64,000 nt of DNA from Rubellimicrobium sp. CFH 75288 (GCF_009904055.1 NZ_WYDP01000001.1:434001-498000); one strand, 5' to 3'. Numbered from the stretch's first letter, positions 25,550 to 34,959 are shown. A program made the numbers and translations. Notes: a model not told the origin generated them from the sequence alone.

Positions 25550-27454
25550 ATGGCGACACGGAAGACGGTGCGGACCGATCCGGCAACGGCAACGGGCGGC
25601 ACGATCCGGCTTCGCATCCTGGCCACGAGCGATCTCCACGGTCATCTTCTGCCCTTCGACTATTATGCCGACCGCCCGGCGGCAGCCATGGGGATCGCGT
25701 GCGTGGCGACGGTGGTCCGCCGGTTGCGGAGCGCCGCGCGCGGGGCAGCCTGCCTGCTGCTCGACAATGGCGACACGTTCACGGGCACGCCGCTCGCGGA
25801 CTGGTGGATGGGCGGCTGCGGCGAGCGACGGCCGCGCGGGCCCGATCCGGTCGCGGCGGCGCTGGCCTCGCTCCGCCCGGATGCCGCGACGCTCGGCAAT
25901 CACGATCTCGACTTCGGCCTCGACCCGCTGCTGCGCCGGATCGGGGCCCTGCCCTATCCGATCGTCTGCGCCAATCTGCGCCTGCCGCACGAGCCTGCCC
26001 GCTGGGGGCCGTGGGCCGTGCTCGAGCGGCAGGCTTGCGACAGGGGCGGTGTCATGCACCCTCTGCGGATCGGGATCACGGGCTTTGCACCGCCGCAGAC
26101 CGTGCCCTGGAACGGGGTCGTCCTCGGCGGGCGCCTCGTCGCCGAGGGCATCGTCACGGCGGCGCGGCGCGAGATCCCCGACCTCGTCGCGGCCGGTGCC
26201 GATGTGGTGATCGCGCTGTGTCATGCGGGACCCCACGACCGGGAGGCGCCGGAGGGGGAGCGGACGGCGGAGCTGCTCGCCCGGGTCGGGGGGATCGATG
26301 CGCTGATCCTCGGCCACACCCACGAGGTCTTTCCCGCAGGCCGGCAGCCGGGGCGGATCGGGGCGGTCGCGGCCGTCCAGCCGGGCTGTCACGGCAGCCA
26401 TGTCGGCGTGATCGACCTGCTTCTGGCGCGGCGGGACGGATCGTGGCGGACGGTCGCCTCGCGGGCCCGCGCGGTGCCGACGGCGGGAGCGATCCCGGAC
26501 CCCGATCTGGCCGGGATGGCAGCCCCCGCCCACCGGCGTGTCCGGGCCCTGCTGCGCCGTCCGCTGGCACCGCTCGAATCGCCGCTGTCGAACGCCTTCG
26601 CGCTCGTGGCGCCGGACCGCACGCTGGCGCTGGTCGCCGCAGCTCAGACGGCGGCCGCGCGGCAGCTGCTCGGCGACCGGCCCGAGGCCCGCCTGCCCCT
26701 CGTCGCGGCGGCGGCTCCGTTCCGCCTCGCGGGCGGAGGCGGCAGCCTCGCGCTGTCGCCGGGTCCGCTGCGCCTGCGCGACGCGCTCGCGCTGCATCCC
26801 CATCCCGACCGGCTGGTGGTGCTGGAAATCACGGGGGCCGATCTGCGCGGCTGGCTGGAGCGCAGCGCCGCCGTCTTCGCGACCCTGCGCCGCGGCAAGA
26901 CGGACCAGCCTCTGCTGGCCGGGGACGTGCCGGGATACGGATTCGACGTGCTGTCCGGGCTCGAATGGGTGGTGGACCCGTCCCGGCCGCCGGGGCGGCG
27001 CATTGCGGCGCTGCAGCATGCGGGCCGGCCCGTGGCCGCGGCCGACCGGTTCGTGCTGGCGGCCAGCAGCTTCCGGCTGGGCGGCGGTGGGGGGTTCGGG
27101 GCAGGCTGGACGGGACGGCCGCTGGCCGTGTCGGCGAGGACGATCCGGGAGATCGTCGTGGGCTGGCTGGCCGGGGGCGGCTCGGTGCCCGGAAGCGGCA
27201 TCGCGTGGCGCTTTGCCTCCCTTCCGGGGACGGCGGCCTGGATCGATCTGCGCCCCGATGCCGATCCGGCCGCCGCGCCTGGATGCCGGATCGAGGCGCT
27301 GGACCTTCAGCCCTCGGGCCTGCGGCGCTTCCGTCTCTGGTTGGGCGACCCCTCGACAGGGGACATGGGGCAGGCTACGTCCCGGGCGGTTCCCGAGGAG
27401 ACCCGATGCCCAGCCCCTTTGCCGCCGTCGTGTTCGATCTCGACGGAACCCTGA
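25550..27454 (+). CDS. 5'-nucleotidase / 2',3'-cyclic-nucleotide phosphodiesterase family metallophosphoesterase
   Basis: 634 residues. The calcineurin-like N-terminal domain has all metal motifs: ILATSDLHGHLLP, LLLDNGDTFTG, TLGNHDLDFG, VVIALCHAG and ALILGHTHEVFPAG. The C-terminal 5'-nucleotidase domain (RLAGGGGSLALSPGPLRLRDALALH..., NVLVVLEITG-like) follows. It would release phosphate from nucleotides. No signal peptide is visible, although relatives such as CpdB are periplasmic; either the start is elsewhere or it acts in the cytoplasm. It overlaps the following HAD gene by 49 nt. Confidence 0.88.
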   Translation: MATRKTVRTDPATATGGTIRLRILATSDLHGHLLPFDYYADRPAAAMGIACVATVVRRLRSAARGAACLLLDNGDTFTGTPLADWWMGGCGERRPRGPDPVAAALASLRPDAATLGNHDLDFGLDPLLRRIGALPYPIVCANLRLPHEPARWGPWAVLERQACDRGGVMHPLRIGITGFAPPQTVPWNGVVLGGRLVAEGIVTAARREIPDLVAAGADVVIALCHAGPHDREAPEGERTAELLARVGGIDALILGHTHEVFPAGRQPGRIGAVAAVQPGCHGSHVGVIDLLLARRDGSWRTVASRARAVPTAGAIPDPDLAGMAAPAHRRVRALLRRPLAPLESPLSNAFALVAPDRTLALVAAAQTAAARQLLGDRPEARLPLVAAAAPFRLAGGGGSLALSPGPLRLRDALALHPHPDRLVVLEITGADLRGWLERSAAVFATLRRGKTDQPLLAGDVPGYGFDVLSGLEWVVDPSRPPGRRIAALQHAGRPVAAADRFVLAASSFRLGGGGGFGAGWTGRPLAVSARTIREIVVGWLAGGGSVPGSGIAWRFASLPGTAAWIDLRPDADPAAAPGCRIEALDLQPSGLRRFRLWLGDPSTGDMGQATSRAVPEETRCPAPLPPSCSISTEP

Positions 27455-28059
27455 TCGACACGGAATCCCTGTGCAATGAGGCCGGCGTCGAAGCCTGCGC
27501 CGCCCTGGGCCTGCCGGTGGACCTGCCCTTCTTCGAGAGTCTGGCGGGGATCGACGACCGCACCCGCGTCCGCCTGATCGAGGAACATGCCGGTGCCACG
27601 GTGGAGCTGGCGGCCTTTTTCGCCGAATGGGACCGCCGCTGTTCGGAGCGCTTCGCGCGCGGCATCCCGCTCAAGCCGGGCGCGCTGGACCTGCTCGGGA
27701 TGCTCGAGCAGCGCGGCGTGCCGGTGGCGCTCGCCACCTCGTCGCGCCGCGGACCGGCAGAGGAGAAGGTGGAGGCGGCGGGGCTGCGTCGCCACTTCCG
27801 CACCATGGTGACGTTCGACGATGTGGCCGCGCCCAAGCCGGCGCCGGACCCCTATCTTCTGGCGGTCGAGCGGCTGGGGGTGGAGCCCTCCCGCGCGCTC
27901 GCCTTCGAGGACAGCGAGACGGGGGCACGGTCGGCCCATGCGGCCGGTCTGACGGTGGTGCAGGTACCCGACATCCAGCCCACCCGCGGCGCCCATGCCC
28001 ATCACGTGGCCGCCTCGCTTCTGGACGGCGCGCGGGCAGCCGGGCTGATCGCCGCCTGA
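27406..28059 (+). CDS. HAD-superfamily phosphatase (beta-phosphoglucomutase-like subgroup)
   Basis: 217 residues. Motif I is VVFDLDGTLIDTE with the nucleophilic Asp; motif II is VALATSSRRG; motif III Lys is in AAPKPAPDPYLL; motif IV is ALAFEDSETGARSA. The cap domain is the four-helix type (residues ~17-85). It hydrolyses or isomerises a sugar phosphate; substrate unknown. The ATG at 27406 has GAGGAG just before it and lies inside the end of the phosphodiesterase gene. A bidirectional hairpin covers its stop. Confidence 0.9.
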   Translation: MPSPFAAVVFDLDGTLIDTESLCNEAGVEACAALGLPVDLPFFESLAGIDDRTRVRLIEEHAGATVELAAFFAEWDRRCSERFARGIPLKPGALDLLGMLEQRGVPVALATSSRRGPAEEKVEAAGLRRHFRTMVTFDDVAAPKPAPDPYLLAVERLGVEPSRALAFEDSETGARSAHAAGLTVVQVPDIQPTRGAHAHHVAASLLDGARAAGLIAA

Positions 28060-28068
28060 GGCGATCAG
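28045..28068. terminator. Bidirectional terminator between the HAD gene and the sugar operon
   Basis: CTGATCGCC (28045-28053) pairs perfectly with GGCGATCAG (28060-28068) around a 6-nt loop that holds the HAD stop codon; the stop of the convergent Gfo/Idh/MocA gene lies in the right arm. Confidence 0.65.
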
Positions 28069-29210
28069 ACGGCGATCCGGCGGACCGATCCCACCGCCAC
28101 CTCCCGGCCCGAATGGGACGATTCGATGGCCGCAAAGGCAATGGCGAGGCTGTCGAGATTGGCCCGTGCGGCGTGACCGGGTTCGCGGCCCTCCTCGATC
28201 GCGCAGAGCAGCTCGCCCATGGCGCCGCGGAACCCGTCGTTGAACCAGCTCCCCTCGAGGGACGGCCGCGACCATCCGTCCGCGCGCGTCAGCGTCACGG
28301 TCTGCGTGCCGAGATCCGGCCCCTCGCTGAAAAGGCTGCCCTGGGTGCCGCCGACATAGGTGGTGTCGCGCGGCCCGTGCGCGAGGGCGCCGTCGAAGAC
28401 GAGCGACGCCTGCCCGTCCTCGAGCCGCACCAGCGCCTGCGCCAGAAGCGGCACACGCGCCGCCTGTCCGCGGGCACGCGCGGCGGTGGCAAAGACGCTC
28501 CGCGCCCGCCCCGGCGCCACGGAGGCGAGAAAGTCGAACCAGTGGATGCCGAAATCGTAGAGGACCAGATCCTCCAGCCGCTCGAACGGCGTGCCGGCGA
28601 TCCAGCCGTGGTTCCAGTGGATCGAGACATGGCAGGAGACCACGTCCCCCAGCAGGCCCTGCCGGACCGCCGCGCGCATCCAGGCCATGTGGGGCGACCA
28701 GCGGCCGTTCTGGTTCACGGCCAGACGCACGCCGCGCGCGTCCGCAAGGTCGCAGAGCCGCTCGCCCTCGTCGAGGTCGAGCACGAAGGGCTTCTGCGAG
28801 AGCACGTGCTTGCCCGCCTCAAGCGCGGCCCGCAGGATCGGCAGGCGGTCGGCTGGATGCGGCGTCACGTCCACCACCTCGATGGACGGATCGGCCAAGA
28901 CCTCGCGCCAGTCATCGGTGACGCGCGCCTCGGGATAGAACTCGCGGGCGCGAGCCTCGGCCCGCGCTCGCGTGCGGTTGCAGATCACCGCGACGTCCCA
29001 GCCGGCCGCCCGGTAGGCATCCAGATGGGCGGCGGCGATGCCACCTGCCCCGATCAGCCCGATGCGCGGAGCCTTGCCCCGCGGACTGGGCGGGCGATAG
29101 GGGAGGTCGGGCGCGGGGATCTCCGGCAGGTTGACCGATTTCAGGGCATAGCTGTCCTGATCGGGCATGCCTTCCGTCCTTGTCTCGGCGGCACGGCTCT
29201 CGTCGGTCAT
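28065..29210 (-). CDS. Gfo/Idh/MocA-family oxidoreductase
   Basis: 381 residues from the ATG at 29210, which overlaps the preceding stop as ATGA; an internal ATG at 29168 is possible. The Rossmann fold begins IGLIGAGGIAAAHLDAYRAAG. The family's EKP lysine motif appears as QKPFVLD, with Gln for Glu. The active-site Asp/His region is LYDFGIHWFDFLASV. It likely oxidises or reduces a sugar or polyol hydroxyl with NAD(P). It is the last gene of the long minus-strand sugar operon. Confidence 0.9.
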   Translation of the reverse strand: MTDESRAAETRTEGMPDQDSYALKSVNLPEIPAPDLPYRPPSPRGKAPRIGLIGAGGIAAAHLDAYRAAGWDVAVICNRTRARAEARAREFYPEARVTDDWREVLADPSIEVVDVTPHPADRLPILRAALEAGKHVLSQKPFVLDLDEGERLCDLADARGVRLAVNQNGRWSPHMAWMRAAVRQGLLGDVVSCHVSIHWNHGWIAGTPFERLEDLVLYDFGIHWFDFLASVAPGRARSVFATAARARGQAARVPLLAQALVRLEDGQASLVFDGALAHGPRDTTYVGGTQGSLFSEGPDLGTQTVTLTRADGWSRPSLEGSWFNDGFRGAMGELLCAIEEGREPGHAARANLDSLAIAFAAIESSHSGREVAVGSVRRIAV

Positions 29211-30280
29211 GGCACAAGCTCCAGCGTGCGCTTCTCGGCGGCCGAGCGCGCGGCGGTGTCCACGATGCGCTGCGCCACGAGACAGAGCGCGGGGTCGAGC
29301 GGCCCCTCGACGGGTCGGCCCTCGCGCAGGCAGGCGGCGAGGTACTCGATGGGGTTGCGCATCCCCTCGGACAGGACGTCGTTGGGGACCGGCGTTGCCT
29401 CGGGCCGGGCGCGGGTCTGGACGGTGACGTGATCCTCGTAGTCGTAACTGGCGATCGTGCCATCCGTGCCGACGAGGACGAAACCGCATTTGGGCTGGGT
29501 CTGGTGAACCCAGGGATCGGTGAAGGTGCCCCAGCGCGTCTCCATCTTGCTGAGGCCCCGGGCATAGCGGCAGATCGTGATGGAGTGCTCGTCCACCTCG
29601 AGCCCCGGCGCGCCCCAGGTCGCAGCCGTCACCTCGAGAGGCGCTTCGCCGCCCATGAACCAGGTGCCGAGCGTGGCGCCGTAGCCCAGATAGTCGAGCA
29701 GCGATCCCCCGCCCGCCTCGCGCCGGTACCACCAGGCATGGGGCTTCTGGCGCTCCACTTCCTCGGGGGTGACCTCCACCTTGTCGGCGAGGTGGAAGAG
29801 GGGACCGCGGTTGCCGCCGTAATGGTGCACCTCGGTGATCGTGCCGATCGTTCCCTCGTCGAGCAGCCGCTTGGCGGTGCGGTGCGGCGGATACCAGGCG
29901 AGCGGCCAGTTGATCGCCAGAAGCCGCCCCGTTCCCTCCATCGCGCGGATCATGCGCCGCGCGTCGTCGGCCGAGGCGGCAAAGGGCTTCTCCACGAGGA
30001 TGTGGACGCCGCGAGGGGCGAGGCGTTCGACGTAGTCGGCATGCGCGGCCGTGGCGGCGCACAGCAGCACGAGGTCGGGGCGCGCTTCCGCGAGGCAGCG
30101 GTCGAGATCGGTGAAGATCTGTTCCTCCGGGATGGCGAAGGTCCGGGCGGCCGCGTCCATGCGGCTCCGGTCCGGGTCGAAGATCCCGACGATCTCAGCC
30201 CCGGGATGGTCGTGGACCATCCGGAGCAGGTCGCCCATGTGCATGTGGTCGAAGCTGATTCCGGCGACGCGAAGCGGCAT
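29207..30280 (-). CDS. Gfo/Idh/MocA-family oxidoreductase with altered active site
   Basis: 357 residues. It starts LRVAGISFDHMHMGDLLR, a non-classical Rossmann start (no GxGxxG), and has HILVEKPFAAS (EKP lysine). The segment GGGSLLDYLGYGATLGTW occupies the place of the usual D..GxH catalytic element, but no histidine is present there, so the catalytic mechanism or role may differ. About 50 C-terminal residues are typical dimerisation strands and helix. Between two operon genes; its TGA overlaps the next ATG. Confidence 0.87.
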   Translation of the reverse strand: MPLRVAGISFDHMHMGDLLRMVHDHPGAEIVGIFDPDRSRMDAAARTFAIPEEQIFTDLDRCLAEARPDLVLLCAATAAHADYVERLAPRGVHILVEKPFAASADDARRMIRAMEGTGRLLAINWPLAWYPPHRTAKRLLDEGTIGTITEVHHYGGNRGPLFHLADKVEVTPEEVERQKPHAWWYRREAGGGSLLDYLGYGATLGTWFMGGEAPLEVTAATWGAPGLEVDEHSITICRYARGLSKMETRWGTFTDPWVHQTQPKCGFVLVGTDGTIASYDYEDHVTVQTRARPEATPVPNDVLSEGMRNPIEYLAACLREGRPVEGPLDPALCLVAQRIVDTAARSAAEKRTLELVP

Positions 30281-30304
30281 GGCGGGGGTCCTTGGCTGGG
30301 CGGC

Positions 30305-31282
30305 TCAGCCGCGGTCGGTGAGGCGCAGATAGGCGGCGGTGACGACGAGGATGATGAGACCGAACAGGATGCGCCGGCCGCCCTCGGGCATCTGGAGCAT
30401 CGTGAGCAGCGTGCCGAGCACGGTGAGGATCAGCGCACCCACGATCGTGCCGGCATAGCCGCCGCGCCCTCCGAAGATGGAGGTTCCGCCGATCACCGCC
30501 GCGGCGACGGAGGGCAGGAGCAGCGGCTCGGCCAGCGAGAGCGACGGGGCACGGATCACGCCCAGATAGAGAAGCCCCGCCAGCCCCGCGATCAGCCCCG
30601 AGAGCGCATAGAGCGCGAGATGGACACCCCAGACCCGCACCCCGGCAAGCCGTGCGGCCCGTTCGTTGGCCCCCACCGCATAGAGCAGGCGGCCGAAGCC
30701 CGTGCGTCGCTCGGCCCACAGGAGAAGGGCGGCGAAGGGCACGAACAGGACCAGCGCATGCGGCACGCCCCAGCTGCGCCCCGTCCCGAGCCAGCCCAGG
30801 AGCGGCGGCACGGCCGAGCCCGTGGCGATCACCCCCCGCTGGTAGACCTGGAGCGCGCCGACCGCGATCAGCCCGGTGGCGAGCGTCATGATGAGCGGAT
30901 GGACGCGGCAGAGCCCCACCCCCACCCCGTTGGCCAGCCCCACGAGCAGGGCGGGTCCCAGTGCCACGAGCATGGCGGCCTCGGGCCCGATCAGGGGCGC
31001 CTGCGTGGCCGCCACAAAGGCCGCGACGGTGGCCACCGAGCCGGCCGAGAGGTCGATGCCGCCGGTCAGCATGGTCAGGGTCTGGCAGGCGGCGAGCATG
31101 GCGAGCGGGATGGCGAAGCGGATCGTGTTGCCGATCCAGCGCTCGTTGACGATGCCGGGCCGCAGGATCTCCAGCACCCCGACCAGGAGCAGGAGGAGCG
31201 CCAGAAGGGCGATCACGGGATTGTCGCGCAACAGGCGAGCGGCGCGGGCGAGCGGCGAAGGGGAGGCAGCGGCAGCCGTCAT
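30305..31282 (-). CDS. Ribose-type ABC transporter permease (second)
   Basis: 325 residues from the ATG at 31282 (ATGA overlap with the preceding permease). About eight to ten hydrophobic segments, with QTLTMLTGGIDLSAGSVATVAAF, the signature of the BPD_transp_2/RbsC family, and a conserved VIGGTSIFGGRG motif near the C terminus. It forms a heterodimer with the upstream permease to import a sugar or polyol. Confidence 0.92.
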   Translation of the reverse strand: MTAAAASPSPLARAARLLRDNPVIALLALLLLLVGVLEILRPGIVNERWIGNTIRFAIPLAMLAACQTLTMLTGGIDLSAGSVATVAAFVAATQAPLIGPEAAMLVALGPALLVGLANGVGVGLCRVHPLIMTLATGLIAVGALQVYQRGVIATGSAVPPLLGWLGTGRSWGVPHALVLFVPFAALLLWAERRTGFGRLLYAVGANERAARLAGVRVWGVHLALYALSGLIAGLAGLLYLGVIRAPSLSLAEPLLLPSVAAAVIGGTSIFGGRGGYAGTIVGALILTVLGTLLTMLQMPEGGRRILFGLIILVVTAAYLRLTDRG

Positions 31283-32289
31283 GATCGTCTCTCCCGCATC
31301 GCGAGGAGCCCTCCGGCCATCACGACGGCGGCCATGATCGTGCCCTCGATGATGGTGGTGACGTTGGGATCGACCGCGAGCAGCGTCAGGTCGAGCCGCA
31401 CGACCCGCAGGATGAACACCGCCAGGAGCGGCCCCAGAAGGCCGCCCCGCCCGCCGCCCAGCGCCACCCCCCCCAGCACCACGGCGGCGACCGAGGCGAG
31501 CAGATAGGGGCCGGGGATGGGCTCGCCGATCCCGGTGGCGAGCGTGACGGACAGCCCGCCCAGCGCCGCGAGGACCCCGGCCAGGGTATAGGCGGCGACC
31601 TTTGTGGCGCCGATGGAGACGCCGGACCGGAAGGCCGCCGTCTCGTCGCTGCCCACGGCATAGATCCCGAGACCCAGCCGCGACCGCCGCAGGGGCAGCC
31701 AGATGGCGGCCAGGATCACGGCCAGGACCAGCAGCGCCTGTGGCACGAGGGCGGTCGCCGCGGGCGGGAGGCCGGGGATCACGAGCGGGCCCACGACGAG
31801 TTCGCGCAGCCACGGGGTCGCGGCGCCGCCCGGCGCGCGCAGGATGAGCAGCGCCACGCCTTCCCAGACAAAGAGCATGGCCAGCGTCACGACGATGTCG
31901 GGCAGGCGGGTGCCGACGATGAGCAACCCGTTGGTCGCGCCCATCGCCGCCCCGACCAGGAGCACCGCCCCGACGGCCAGGAGGGCTCCGGCCCCGTCTC
32001 CGGCATTCTGCATCAGGACCGCGCCGGTCACGCCGGCCACCGCCATCATGGAGGCCACCGACAGGTCGATGCCCCCGGCGATCACGACCACGGTCATGGC
32101 GGCGGTGGCAAAGGCGAAGGGCAGCGCGGCCCGCACCAGCGCCTCGAGCCCCGTGGCGCCGAAGGCCGGCTGGATGATCTTGGTAAGCGCGAGCAGGAGC
32201 GCCAGCAGCACGGCCAGGCCCAGCGTCCAGCCGTGGCGGGCCGCAACGATCGCGACGGAGGGCCGCGCGGCGACCGGGCGGGCGGTCAC
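31279..32289 (-). CDS. Ribose-type ABC transporter permease (first)
   Basis: 336 residues from a GTG that overlaps the stop of the ATPase gene (GTGA). RbsC-type features: VVVIAGGIDLSVASMMAVAG, LLIVGTRLPDIVVTLAMLFV and VVLGGVALGGGRGG. About ten hydrophobic segments. Different in sequence from the second permease, as expected for a heterodimeric importer. Confidence 0.92.
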   Translation of the reverse strand: MTARPVAARPSVAIVAARHGWTLGLAVLLALLLALTKIIQPAFGATGLEALVRAALPFAFATAAMTVVVIAGGIDLSVASMMAVAGVTGAVLMQNAGDGAGALLAVGAVLLVGAAMGATNGLLIVGTRLPDIVVTLAMLFVWEGVALLILRAPGGAATPWLRELVVGPLVIPGLPPAATALVPQALLVLAVILAAIWLPLRRSRLGLGIYAVGSDETAAFRSGVSIGATKVAAYTLAGVLAALGGLSVTLATGIGEPIPGPYLLASVAAVVLGGVALGGGRGGLLGPLLAVFILRVVRLDLTLLAVDPNVTTIIEGTIMAAVVMAGGLLAMRERRS

Positions 32290-33857
32290 GGGGCCGCCTC
32301 CCGGGCGCGATCGGCCCCGCCTTCGCCCTCGGTCAGGCCATAGGCCGCGCGCATCAGGCGCGGCTCGTCGGCCTCGGCCGCCGGAAGGGCATCCACGACG
32401 CGCCCGCCGAACAGCACGATCACCCGGTCGCAGGTCTGCGGGACCTCGGGCAGTTCCGACGTGTAGAACAGCACCGCGACCCCCTCGGACGCGAGATCCC
32501 GGACCAGCGCATAGATCTGGCGCTTGGTGCGCACGTCGATGCCGCGCGTGGGGTCCAGAAGAAGGAAGATGCGGGGCGGCGCCCCGGTCAGCCAGCGGCC
32601 GATCGTCACCTTCTGCTGGTTGCCCCCCGAGAGGCGGCGCGCCTCGCCCTGGGCGCGCGTGTCGATCTGGAGCCGCGCGATGGTGCGCGAGACGGCCTCG
32701 GCCTCGCGCCGCATGGCGATGGGCCCCCAGGCGCGGGGCCGGGCGAGAGCCGGAAGGGCGAGGTTCTCGCGCACGGAGCGCACGGAGAGCAGCGCATCCG
32801 CCCGGTCGCCGGGCACGAGCGCGAGTCCCGCGGCGATGGCATCGGCGGGGTGGCGGAAGGCGCGCGGGCGGCCGTCCACCTCGATCCGACCGGCTTCGGG
32901 ACGGCGCAGGCCGCCCAGGATCTCGAACAGCTCGTCCTGCCCCTGCCCCTCGAGCGCGACGACGCCCAGGACCTCGCCCGGCCGGAGGTCGAAGGACAGG
33001 CCGGCGAGCTTGGGCGCCGCGGCCAGATTCCGCACGCGCAGCCGCGGCGGGCCCGAGGCGGCCGGAGACGCCCGGGTCGCCAGGGCCGCCGGCGCGGAGA
33101 GGCGGCCGCCCAGCATGAGTTCCACCGCCTGCTCCTCCACCCCCGGCGCGATGGGCAGATCGCCGACCGTGGTGCCGTCGCGCAGGATGGTGGCACGGTC
33201 GCAGAGCCGGGCGATCTCGGCGAAGCGGTGCGAGATGTAGATGACCGCGCGGCCCGCATCGGCTTGCGCCCGCACCACCGACAGGACCCGATCGACAAGG
33301 TCGGTCGGCAGGGCGGCCGTCATCTCGTCGAGCACGAGCAGGTCCGGCTCGGCTGCCAGCGCCCGGGCGAGGTCGAGGACGCGGAGCGTTGCGAGCGGCA
33401 GGGCTCCGGCCCTGGCGTCGAGCCGCACCGCGCCGAGGCCCAGCTCGGCCGCCCAGTGCAGGAACGGGCCGGAGGGCGTCCGGGTCAGGCGCAGGTTGTC
33501 GCCCACGTCGAGGTCGGGGATGAGCGCGGGTTCCTGATACACGGGCACGAGGCCCGCCCGGCGTGCGGCGGCGGGCGAGGTGAGGCGCACCTCGCGGCCC
33601 GCAAGGCGGATGCGCCCCGTATCGGGTTTCAGGGCTCCGGTCAGGATCTTGACGAAGGTGGACTTGCCCGCGCCGTTCGCCCCCATGAGCGCCACGACCT
33701 CGCCGCGCGCCACGCGCAGCGAGGCGTCGCGCAGGGCCACGACCGCCCCGAACCGGCGCGACACGCCCGCCGCGTCGAGGATCGGCGGCCCGGCCGGCGC
33801 CGGAGCGGCCTCCGGGCCGTCCTGCCGCGTCGCCGCGGCCTCTCTCATCGCTCCCAC
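32286..33857 (-). CDS. Ribose-type ABC transporter, double ATP-binding protein
   Basis: 523 residues from a GTG at 33857 (AGGAC nearby; an ATG at 33848 is the alternative). N-terminal NBD: Walker A MGANGAGKSTFVKIL, Walker B LLVLDEMTAALP. C-terminal NBD: VVALEGQGQDELFEILGG in the Walker A place and LSGGNQQKVTIGRWL signature. The second Walker B reads FLLLDPTRGID, so the usual D-E pair is shifted to L-D and the catalytic glutamate is missing. The family is RbsA/MglA-like; only the first site may hydrolyse ATP normally. Confidence 0.92.
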   Translation of the reverse strand: MGAMREAAATRQDGPEAAPAPAGPPILDAAGVSRRFGAVVALRDASLRVARGEVVALMGANGAGKSTFVKILTGALKPDTGRIRLAGREVRLTSPAAARRAGLVPVYQEPALIPDLDVGDNLRLTRTPSGPFLHWAAELGLGAVRLDARAGALPLATLRVLDLARALAAEPDLLVLDEMTAALPTDLVDRVLSVVRAQADAGRAVIYISHRFAEIARLCDRATILRDGTTVGDLPIAPGVEEQAVELMLGGRLSAPAALATRASPAASGPPRLRVRNLAAAPKLAGLSFDLRPGEVLGVVALEGQGQDELFEILGGLRRPEAGRIEVDGRPRAFRHPADAIAAGLALVPGDRADALLSVRSVRENLALPALARPRAWGPIAMRREAEAVSRTIARLQIDTRAQGEARRLSGGNQQKVTIGRWLTGAPPRIFLLLDPTRGIDVRTKRQIYALVRDLASEGVAVLFYTSELPEVPQTCDRVIVLFGGRVVDALPAAEADEPRLMRAAYGLTEGEGGADRAREAAP

Positions 33858-33930
33858 GGGTTGTCCTGTCCCCTTCGCTTGCAGGGCCGGCCCCGCCGGG
33901 GGCGGACCGGCCCGATCGGCCGGGTCGGCG

Positions 33931-34959
33931 TCACTCGCCGGGGCCGCGGCAGGCGATGATCTCCTCCATGGAATAGGTGGTCCAGCCGGGGATGGAGACG
34001 CTCACCGGCCATTCCGGGTCCAGATCGGGATTGCGCGCCTCCTCGATGCGGGCCCGCCCTTCCTCCGTGGCGTTCGTCCAGAGCTCCGGCGTCACCGTGA
34101 CCACACGCTCCTCGGGCGATTCGCCGTTCAGGATCTGGAGCGCGAGGGTCACCCCGGCCCCCCCGATGGAGCCCGGATTGGTCACGGCCGCCCCGACCAG
34201 CCCGTCCACGGTCAGCAGCTGCTCGACGAAGCCGGCATTGTCGGCACCGACGATCGGCACGAGCGGCTCGCCCGATTCGAGAAAGGCGTCCACGATCACG
34301 TTGTCGATGCCCGAGGTCCATACCCCGTCCACCGGCAGGCCTGAGGCGAGATAGTCGAGCATCTGCTGCTTGCCCTGGTCCTGCTGCCAGCCGGTGAACA
34401 CCTCCTGCGCGATGCGGATGTTCGGAAACTCCTCGAGCGCGCGGCGGAAGCCGCGGTCGCGGTCCTCGTCGGCCGAGGCCCCGGCGGCCCCACGCATGTA
34501 CACCACGTCGCCCTCGCCCCCGAGCTGCTCGAAGAGCCAGCGGGCGCCGAGATAGGCGTACTGCTCCTGGTCGTTGGAGATCACGAAGGCCGATTCCTCC
34601 GACACGGCCTGGTCCACCGCGACCACGACGATGCCGGCGGCCGTCGCCTCGCGGATCGCGTCGTTGAGCGCGTCGGGGCTGGCAGGGTTGACTACGATCG
34701 CATCCACGCCGGCCTGGATCAGGTTGCGGATGTCCTCGAGCTGGCCGGCCGCATCGGTGTTGCGGTGTGCGACGTTGAGGCTCGCCACCTGCCCCGAGTC
34801 GAGGGCCTGGGCCCGGATGGCGCAGATCATCTGCTCGCGCCAGCCGTTGCCCTGGACGGTGTTGGACACGCCGATGGTGAACATGTCCTGCGCCGCCGCG
34901 GGCGCCCCGAGCGCCGCCGCCAGCGCCAGCGCCGCAGCCGCCGAAATCCGTCGCGTCAT
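33931..34959 (-). CDS. Ribose-type ABC transporter, periplasmic substrate-binding protein
   Basis: 342 residues with signal peptide ISAAAALALAAALGAPAAAQ. Peripla_BP_4 features: FTIGVSNTVQGNGWREQMI, LIQAGVDAIVVNPASPDALN and VAVDQAVSEESAFVISNDQ. The binding cleft would hold a neutral sugar or polyol; the substrate cannot be read from sequence. It precedes the ATPase gene by 73 nt, a common spacing that lets the binding protein be made in excess. Confidence 0.93.
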   Translation of the reverse strand: MTRRISAAAALALAAALGAPAAAQDMFTIGVSNTVQGNGWREQMICAIRAQALDSGQVASLNVAHRNTDAAGQLEDIRNLIQAGVDAIVVNPASPDALNDAIREATAAGIVVVAVDQAVSEESAFVISNDQEQYAYLGARWLFEQLGGEGDVVYMRGAAGASADEDRDRGFRRALEEFPNIRIAQEVFTGWQQDQGKQQMLDYLASGLPVDGVWTSGIDNVIVDAFLESGEPLVPIVGADNAGFVEQLLTVDGLVGAAVTNPGSIGGAGVTLALQILNGESPEERVVTVTPELWTNATEEGRARIEEARNPDLDPEWPVSVSIPGWTTYSMEEIIACRGPGE

